In this document: piece by piece, positions 14,484 to 19,680 of the stretch
How the letters are laid out: each line of letters begins with the position of its first letter
How positions within the stretch are numbered: position 1 is the first letter of the stretch
Source of the DNA: Clostridiales bacterium
Lineage (GTDB): Bacteria > Bacillota > Clostridia > Christensenellales > Aristaeellaceae
Length of the DNA stretch: 19,680 nucleotides
Direction: 5' to 3'
NCBI GenBank assembly: GCA_004556545.1
Contig: SFGO01000077.1
Location: 1-19,680 of the forward strand
The notes under the pieces: generated by a model
Database searches by the model: none
The model's input: the letters and a program-made list of their open reading frames with translations, nothing else
Told to the model about the DNA's origin: nothing
Translations under genes and position numbers: made by a program

Positions 14484-15370
14484 ATCAGAAAATTCAGGGA
14501 ATTATTGCCGCCATGGTAACGCCCATGGACGCAGCGGAAGCGGTCAATTTGCCGGAACTCCAGCACCAGACAGAACGCCTCATTGCAGCGGGAATTCACG
14601 GTTTGTTCTGCCTTGGAACCAACGGAGAAGCCTATGCGCTGGAAGAGAAAGAAAAACGGGAAGTGATCCGCTGCGTTGCGGAACAGGCGAACGGCCGGGT
14701 TCCGGTTCTGGCCGGAACAGGCTGCGTCAGCACGAGCGCTTCCGTAGCGCTGGCAAAGGAAGCGGAAAAGCTGGGGGCCAATGCTCTTTCCGTCATCAGC
14801 CCATGGTTTGCCGTCGCTTCTCAGGAGGAACTTTACCGGCATTTTATGACCGTGGCGGACGCCGTGCAGATTCCGATTTTTCTCTACAACATTCCTGCCA
14901 GAACCGGCGTCAACCTGTCGGTGGATACGGTTTGCCGTCTGGCTCAGGCAGGTAACATTGCAGGCATTAAGGATTCCAGCGGCAATTTTGATCAGATCCT
15001 GCAGTACATAGAAGCTGCACCGGATGATTTTACGGTATTGTCCGGCAATGACTCGCTGGTGCTGTGGACGCTGCAGGCAGGAGGAAAAGGCGGCATTTGC
15101 GGCATTGCCAATCTTTTCCCTGAAACGATGGTTTCCATTTATGAGCTGTGGAAAAAAGGCCGTTTCGAGGAAGCGAAAAAGGCGCAGGATTCTATCCGGG
15201 CGATTCGTAATCTGTTCAGACTGGGGAATCCCAATACGATTGTGAAGCTGGCCGCCAATCTGCTGGGACAGCCGGTTGGACCGTGCCGCCGTCCTTTCTG
15301 GACGGAAGACGAAAAAACCGTCAATGAAATCAGCCGTGTATTGAAAGAAAATTATCTCAATGCTCGATAG
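14480..15370 (+). CDS. DapA-family pyruvate-dependent aldolase/lyase (296 aa)
   Basis: Class I (Schiff base) lyase of the dihydrodipicolinate synthase/N-acetylneuraminate lyase family. Lys164 in AGIKDSSGN is the expected Schiff-base lysine and Tyr136 in FLYNIPARTG the catalytic tyrosine. Arg141 in the same motif is where DapA binds a carboxylate, and GTNGEAY (46-52) is the pyruvate carboxylate loop, reading GTNGE rather than the GTTGE of true DapA. The start is placed at 14480 (ATGA overlap with the kinase stop, GGGAG 10 bases upstream) rather than at the in-frame ATG at 14456. Its place in a catabolic operon argues against lysine synthesis. Probable role: reversible aldol cleavage of a 2-keto-3-deoxy sugar acid to pyruvate and an aldehyde. 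The substrate is not known. Confidence 0.88.
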   Translation: MNQKIQGIIAAMVTPMDAAEAVNLPELQHQTERLIAAGIHGLFCLGTNGEAYALEEKEKREVIRCVAEQANGRVPVLAGTGCVSTSASVALAKEAEKLGANALSVISPWFAVASQEELYRHFMTVADAVQIPIFLYNIPARTGVNLSVDTVCRLAQAGNIAGIKDSSGNFDQILQYIEAAPDDFTVLSGNDSLVLWTLQAGGKGGICGIANLFPETMVSIYELWKKGRFEEAKKAQDSIRAIRNLFRLGNPNTIVKLAANLLGQPVGPCRRPFWTEDEKTVNEISRVLKENYLNAR

Positions 15371-15381
15371 GAGGAACAAAC

Positions 15382-16437
15382 GTGAGCCTGATCCACAACG
15401 GTCTTCCGGCATGGGTGCATTATGGCGCAAATGCACTGGAGGAGATGAACGCTTCAGGGAAGAAGTCGCTCCTTATTTCAGATGAAAATCTTTCCGGAAC
15501 GGAAATGTTTCGGACGGCGCTGGTGCTTCTTTCTCCTGCGGAAGTTTATCTGCTTCCGACGGGCGAACCGAAAATTTCGGATGCTCAGCAGGCGTTGGAG
15601 TATTTTCGGAAGCTGCGCATGGAGCGCGTGATCGGCTTGGGCGGCGGAAGCGTGCTGGATGTGGCGAAGACGGTCGCAGCACTGGGAAAAACCGAATCCA
15701 CCGTCAAAGAAAGCATCGGCAGCCAGTCGTTGACCCGGCAGGTGGAACTGATTCTTGTGCCAACCACTGCGGGCACAGGCAGCGAGGCTACGCGCAATTG
15801 CCTGTTTATTGACGATCAGACCGGTATCAAATGCGCGCTGATTGCGGATGCCTGTCTCCCGGACAGGGTTGTACTGGATCCGGTTCTGACCCGTTCCCTG
15901 CCTCCCGCCATTGCGGCGTTTACGGGCGTAGACGCGCTGTGCCACTGTGCGGAATCCTATATTTCCTGCAATCACAGCCCCATCAGCCGGATATGGTCCA
16001 TGGCCGGGATCGAGCTGATTCGGGAATGGCTTCCCAAGACGATACACGAGCGGGACAACGATGAAGCGAGGCAACAGATGCTGTTTGCCAGTTTCTTTGG
16101 CGGGGTGGCCTTGGCTCACGCAGGAACAACGGCTGTCCACGCCTTGGCCTATTCGCTGGGAAAACGGGGCGTTCCTCACGGCGTGGCAAACAGCCTGTTA
16201 TTTGAGCCGGTGATGCGGGCTACGCTAAAAGCGCCGGAAGAACAGATTCCATACTTTTCCGAGCTATGTACGATGATCCATCGTCTTCCCATTCCCACGC
16301 TGGATCGGTACGACGTTTGCAGGAAGGATGCCGCCGCCATGGCAGCAGAGGCCATGGGCCAGACCAGACTCCTGCAGAATCACCCCGCCGAAGTGCCGGA
16401 GAAGATGGCAAGGGGGATTTTTGAAAATTTATTTTAA
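15382..16437 (+). CDS. Iron-dependent alcohol dehydrogenase (351 aa)
   Basis: Group III (Fe-ADH, PF00465) NAD(P)-dependent dehydrogenase that interconverts an alcohol and an aldehyde. The nucleotide site GLGGGSVLDVAK lies at 85-96, with VPTTAGTGSEAT at 126-137. The metal site Asp184 and His188 (GVDALCHCAESYIS), His253 (TAVHALAYSLG) and His266 (GVPHGVANSLL) is complete. The protein is somewhat shorter than the usual 380-400 residues. The start is a GTG with TAGGAGG (15368-15374) seven bases upstream, overlapping the preceding stop. In this operon it most likely reduces the aldehyde released by the DapA-like lyase, or oxidises an alcohol group to feed the pathway; the direction is inferred. Confidence 0.9.
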   Translation: MSLIHNGLPAWVHYGANALEEMNASGKKSLLISDENLSGTEMFRTALVLLSPAEVYLLPTGEPKISDAQQALEYFRKLRMERVIGLGGGSVLDVAKTVAALGKTESTVKESIGSQSLTRQVELILVPTTAGTGSEATRNCLFIDDQTGIKCALIADACLPDRVVLDPVLTRSLPPAIAAFTGVDALCHCAESYISCNHSPISRIWSMAGIELIREWLPKTIHERDNDEARQQMLFASFFGGVALAHAGTTAVHALAYSLGKRGVPHGVANSLLFEPVMRATLKAPEEQIPYFSELCTMIHRLPIPTLDRYDVCRKDAAAMAAEAMGQTRLLQNHPAEVPEKMARGIFENLF

Positions 16438-16458
16438 GCGGAAAAAGGAGGAAATAGA

Positions 16459-17394
16459 ATGTTTTCTGTTCAACCGACTGCTGTCAGACGCTCTGGCCGT
16501 ATGAAAAAAGAAATGTATCGCTGCCGATACCTTTACATTTTGATTGCACTGCCTGTTATCTATTTCATTATCTTTAAGTACGTTCCTATGTATGGAGTTA
16601 TGATCGCCTTTGAGAATTTTAAGATTCGAAAGGGAATATGGGGGAGCGAATGGGTTGGACTGGCGCATTTTGCCAAATACCTTTCTGATCCCAGCTTCTG
16701 GGGACTGGTACGCAATACTCTTTTACTAAGTTTATGGCAGATTTTGATCGTTTTTCCCATGCCAATTCTTTTTGCCCTGCTGGTTAATGAACTTCCCAGT
16801 AAACGGTTTAAGGGCCTGGTACAGAATGTGAGCTATTTGCCTCACTTTATTTCTGTCGTGGTTGTCGTTTCCATGCTAACGATGTTTTGCTCCAAAGATG
16901 GCATTGTGAACGACATTATCGCTTTTTTTGGCGGAACCCGGACTTCTTTTCTGCTGCAAACTTCGTCTTTTCGTCCTCTCTATATTATATCGGAACTGTG
17001 GCAGAATATGGGCTGGAGCGCAATTATCTATATTTCGGCCCTTTCGGCGGTTGACGTTCAGTTGTATGAAGCCGCTAGAATTGATGGGGCTGGAAGAATC
17101 AAGCAGATGCTACATATTACTTTTCCTTCGATCCTGCCGACAGTCGTTACCATGCTGATCCTTCAAATGGGACAGATCATGGGCGTTTCGTTTGACAAGG
17201 TTCTGTTGATGCAGAATGCGGCGACTTATGAAGTTAGCGATATTATTGCCACTTATGTTTACCGGCGCGGATTGGAAGGCTCGCAATATAGCTATGCGGC
17301 GGCAGTGGACTTGTTCAGCTCTGTCATCAATTTGCTCATGCTCTGCTCCACGAACGCTATCAGCAAACGGCTGGGACAAAGCGGACTTTGGTAA
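16459..17394 (+). CDS. ABC sugar permease, LplB/YteP-type (311 aa)
   Basis: Membrane subunit of a CUT1 importer of the LplB group, whose Bacillus members are linked to pectin and rhamnogalacturonan fragments. The first membrane segment (about 24-43, YLYILIALPVIYFIIFKYVP) followed by MYGVMIAFENFKIRKGI is highly characteristic. The coupling loop is at 203-227 (YEAARIDGAGRIKQML, then ITFPSILP). AAGGAGG (16445-16451) seven bases before the ATG fixes the start. The gene lies 21 bases after the alcohol dehydrogenase gene, with no terminator between, so it should belong to the same operon. Base composition becomes visibly more A+T-rich from here on. No ATPase gene is nearby. Confidence 0.92.
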   Translation: MFSVQPTAVRRSGRMKKEMYRCRYLYILIALPVIYFIIFKYVPMYGVMIAFENFKIRKGIWGSEWVGLAHFAKYLSDPSFWGLVRNTLLLSLWQILIVFPMPILFALLVNELPSKRFKGLVQNVSYLPHFISVVVVVSMLTMFCSKDGIVNDIIAFFGGTRTSFLLQTSSFRPLYIISELWQNMGWSAIIYISALSAVDVQLYEAARIDGAGRIKQMLHITFPSILPTVVTMLILQMGQIMGVSFDKVLLMQNAATYEVSDIIATYVYRRGLEGSQYSYAAAVDLFSSVINLLMLCSTNAISKRLGQSGLW

Positions 17395-17406
17395 AGGAGA
17401 GTTTTC

Positions 17407-18306
17407 ATGAAAAGCAATAAGATTCACGAAGGACGTTCCAGTACAGCCTTTAATATTTTTAATATAGTACTGATGTGCGTCATGATGTTGCTTGTACTTT
17501 ATCCGATTTATTATATGATGATTGTTTCTGTTAGCAATTCTACGGCAGTAATGACGGGACAAGTCCGCTTTTTGCCGGTCGGGTTTCATCTGGATGTTTA
17601 CAGGCAGTTTCTAACAGATCCTTATTTTTTGACCACATACCGAAACACGGCGATCATTACGATTATGGGCACCACGATTAACATTTTCATGTCGACGTTA
17701 TGCGCTTATCCGCTATCCCGAAGGGACTTCTACGGCGGCAAAGTGATCACTGGCTTTGTAACTTTCACCATGTTTTTTTCAGGCGGCATGATTCCGACCT
17801 ATCTTCTGGTGAATAAGCTTGGTTTGCTAAATACTTATTGGTCGGTGGTTCTTCCAGGCGCAATCAATGTTTTTAATATGATTATTATGCGTACTTCTTT
17901 TCAGGGACTCCCGGTAGAATTGAACGAATCCGCTTATATTGATGGAGCAAATGATCTGCAAATTCTTTGGAAGATTGTTTTGCCTCTTTCCAAACCCATT
18001 CTGGCTACTATGGTTCTGTTCTATGCTGTGGCGCATTGGAATGGTTATGTTCACGCGATGCTGTACTTTACCGATAAAAATATGTATCCGATTCAGCTTT
18101 ATGTCCGTAGTCTGGTACTGAGCGGCATGACGGAGATGACAAGTCTGAGCATGGAGCTTACAACGGGGGCCGACGCCTTTAATGTGGCACAGCGTTCCAT
18201 TCAGTACGGTGTTATTATTGCGGCAACCTTGCCCATTTTGTTAATTTATCCCTTTATCAGCAAATACTTTGAAAAGGGGGTTATGATTGGTTCGCTGAAG
18301 GGATAA
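17407..18306 (+). CDS. ABC sugar permease, LplC/YtcP-type (299 aa)
   Basis: Second membrane subunit of the same importer. The first segment at about 20-42 ends in LYPIYYMMIVSVSN. The LplC/YtcP landmark MFFSGGMIPTYLLV (122-135), with LGLLNTYW next, and the coupling loop ELNESAYIDGANDLQILWKI (171-190) ending VLPLSKP are all present; the C-terminus YFEKGVMIGSLKG is typical. AAAGGAG (17393-17399) overlaps the stop of the upstream permease and sets the start. Twelve bases separate the two genes. Confidence 0.93.
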   Translation: MKSNKIHEGRSSTAFNIFNIVLMCVMMLLVLYPIYYMMIVSVSNSTAVMTGQVRFLPVGFHLDVYRQFLTDPYFLTTYRNTAIITIMGTTINIFMSTLCAYPLSRRDFYGGKVITGFVTFTMFFSGGMIPTYLLVNKLGLLNTYWSVVLPGAINVFNMIIMRTSFQGLPVELNESAYIDGANDLQILWKIVLPLSKPILATMVLFYAVAHWNGYVHAMLYFTDKNMYPIQLYVRSLVLSGMTEMTSLSMELTTGADAFNVAQRSIQYGVIIAATLPILLIYPFISKYFEKGVMIGSLKG

Positions 18307-18356
18307 GTCCATACATATTTTTTGGATAAAGATAATAATAGGAGGTATACAACAAA

Positions 18357-19680
18357 ATGAAACGTTTGCTTGCTCTGGTTCTTGCGATGGTCATGGCGGT
18401 GTTCTGCATCCCTGCGATGGCAGAAGAAACTTCCTCCCGCCTGACAGAGGAAGAGGTCACTTTTACTTTTGGAATTGCTGAAAATCCTGCGCTTCCGATC
18501 AGTGAAAACATGCCTGCTTGGGATGAAGCGGCCCGTATTACCGGCGTTCGGTTAAAGCCGGTGATCATTCCCAGCAGCGAATATAAAACCAAAATGAGCG
18601 CGCTGTACGCCAGCGATGATCTGCCTGACCTGTTTTATGTGAATACAGAGTTTGTTCCGTTACAGGAAATGGTGGATGACGGCGCTTTGCTGGACATGAC
18701 GGAATTAGTGGAGGAATATGCTCCGCTCATTCAGGCTGATTTCGAAAATATTCCTGATTATGCCCGCACGAAGATCAATAATCGAATCTATACGCTGGGT
18801 GTGATTCGGCGTGACACCAATCAGCAGCCTGGTACAGTTCCCATGATTCGGGGAGATCTGCTGGAGAAAAATCAGCTTCCTATGCCGACAACCTGGGCTG
18901 AGTTGGAGACAACCCTGGAAAAGCTACACGAAATTTATCCTGAAATGATCCCTTATAGCGCACGCGGGCAGAATCGTTTGATCGGCATCGATTATTTGAG
19001 TGTAACTCGTTCTATCGGCGCTGATTATAACATGTATCGCGATGAAAATAACGTCTGGCATTTGGGACGGATCGAATCTCGCTATCGTGATTTCCTTGTA
19101 TTTATGAATCGTCTGTATTCCAAGGGACTTCTGGACAGCGAATATCTGACGAAGAGCCTTTCCAATCTTCAGGAAGAATGCTCTGCCGGTAAAGTGATGT
19201 TCTTCTATGAAAACCCCACTTTTGTAGCCGACATTAACAAGACGCTGTCTTCTGTGGATCCCGAGGCGTATTTTACCATGGTTCCGCTTTTGGAAAACCA
19301 GTATGGTGAAACGGCGAATTATCGTGCTCGCGATCATAAATTTAATATGTACGCAGTTTCTGCCGATTGCAAGAATCCCGAACTAATGGTCAAGTTCCTG
19401 AATTGGGCCTACAGCAATCAGGGCGCGATCAATTATGGCTGGGGCGTTGAAGGCGATAGTTTTGAATATGATGCCGACGGTAATCCTCAGTGGACACAGA
19501 AAACCTTGGATAAATATACAGTCGCGGATAATGCTTTTTATAAATTGCAATCTGATTACGGCCTGAATACGGATATTTTTGCACCTTCTTGGCTTTACAC
19601 CATTTACGATCCCTATTTGGGGGATGGCTGGAATCAAAAAGTCAGATTAAAACAAGTGTTGGTGAGAATGTGGAGAAACT
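18357..19680 (+). CDS. ABC sugar-binding protein, LplA-like, 3' end outside window
   Basis: Extracellular binding protein of the LplB/LplC-type importer; 441 codons are visible and the frame is open to the window edge. AGGAGGT (18340-18346) precedes the ATG at 18357. Residues 1-22 are a signal peptide (MKRLLALVLAMVMAVFCIPA, then A-M-A before EETSS); a type I site fits better than a lipobox. EEVTFTFGIAENP and the YKTKMSALYASDDLPDLFY segment fit LplA-like proteins. The binding protein is last in the importer gene order, after both permeases. The final 13 or so codons look wrong: three AGA codons appear after the A run at 19636-19640, while a one-base-longer run would continue as KSQIKTSVGENVEK. 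A frameshift or a sequencing error there is possible. The ligand is unknown. Confidence 0.85.
   Translation, partial: MKRLLALVLAMVMAVFCIPAMAEETSSRLTEEEVTFTFGIAENPALPISENMPAWDEAARITGVRLKPVIIPSSEYKTKMSALYASDDLPDLFYVNTEFVPLQEMVDDGALLDMTELVEEYAPLIQADFENIPDYARTKINNRIYTLGVIRRDTNQQPGTVPMIRGDLLEKNQLPMPTTWAELETTLEKLHEIYPEMIPYSARGQNRLIGIDYLSVTRSIGADYNMYRDENNVWHLGRIESRYRDFLVFMNRLYSKGLLDSEYLTKSLSNLQEECSAGKVMFFYENPTFVADINKTLSSVDPEAYFTMVPLLENQYGETANYRARDHKFNMYAVSADCKNPELMVKFLNWAYSNQGAINYGWGVEGDSFEYDADGNPQWTQKTLDKYTVADNAFYKLQSDYGLNTDIFAPSWLYTIYDPYLGDGWNQKVRLKQVLVRMWRN

Noticed and set aside
14480..15370. Lysine-biosynthetic dapA
   Set aside because: The gene lies inside a sugar-acid catabolic operon without other lysine genes, and its pyruvate loop reads GTNGE rather than GTTGE, so a catabolic paralogue is likelier.
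14189..15436. 415-codon - strand frame opposite the kinase end and the DapA-type gene
   Set aside because: It is a shadow of two well-supported + strand genes, with no family resemblance and no start signal.

Overview
The window looks like a carbohydrate-catabolism region from a Gram-positive gut-type Clostridia/Bacillota genome. Supporting signs are strong AGGAGG-type ribosome binding sites, frequent σA-like promoters, a YesM/YesN-type two-component pair, CUT1 sugar importers without their own ATPase gene, and MelA-type GH4 and LplB/LplC-type proteins. Species cannot be assigned from the sequence. All claims come from reading the sequence and family knowledge; no search was run.

Left half (1-10210), a glycoside locus. 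A sensor kinase and AraC-type response regulator (202-2695) precede a substrate-binding protein, two permeases and a compact GH31 glycosidase (2855-7535), all on the + strand. A GH4 enzyme with the CHSV signature expected of alpha-galactosidases (7851-9170, - strand) converges on GH31. It is divergent from an AraC regulator (9332-10210). The simplest reading is uptake and hydrolysis of an alpha-linked, probably galactose-containing, oligosaccharide. The GH31/GH4 gap holds a terminator and a striking composite inverted-repeat element (7596-7844).

Right half (10301-19680), an acid-sugar locus. A PrpR_N/AAA/Fis regulator that has lost the motifs needed to drive σ54 (10301-12055, - strand) is divergent from a tightly packed + strand operon: PdxA2-type dehydrogenase, DUF1537 four-carbon acid sugar kinase, DapA-family pyruvate aldolase/lyase, iron-dependent alcohol dehydrogenase, LplB-type permease, LplC-type permease and a substrate-binding protein that runs off the window. 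The divergent promoter region carries three GTTT-N7-AAAC boxes plus further palindromes.

How the genes may work together. Kinase plus PdxA2 is the established route from D-threonate or D-erythronate to dihydroxyacetone phosphate. The extra aldolase and dehydrogenase suggest a longer route: a 2-keto-3-deoxy C7 diacid is split into pyruvate and a four-carbon semialdehyde acid, which is reduced to a tetronate, phosphorylated and oxidatively decarboxylated. On paper, the pectin (RG-II) sugar 3-deoxy-D-lyxo-heptulosarate would give exactly D-threonate. This is inference, but it is the most interesting reading of the window.

No rRNA, tRNA, CRISPR array, transposase or phage gene was recognised.
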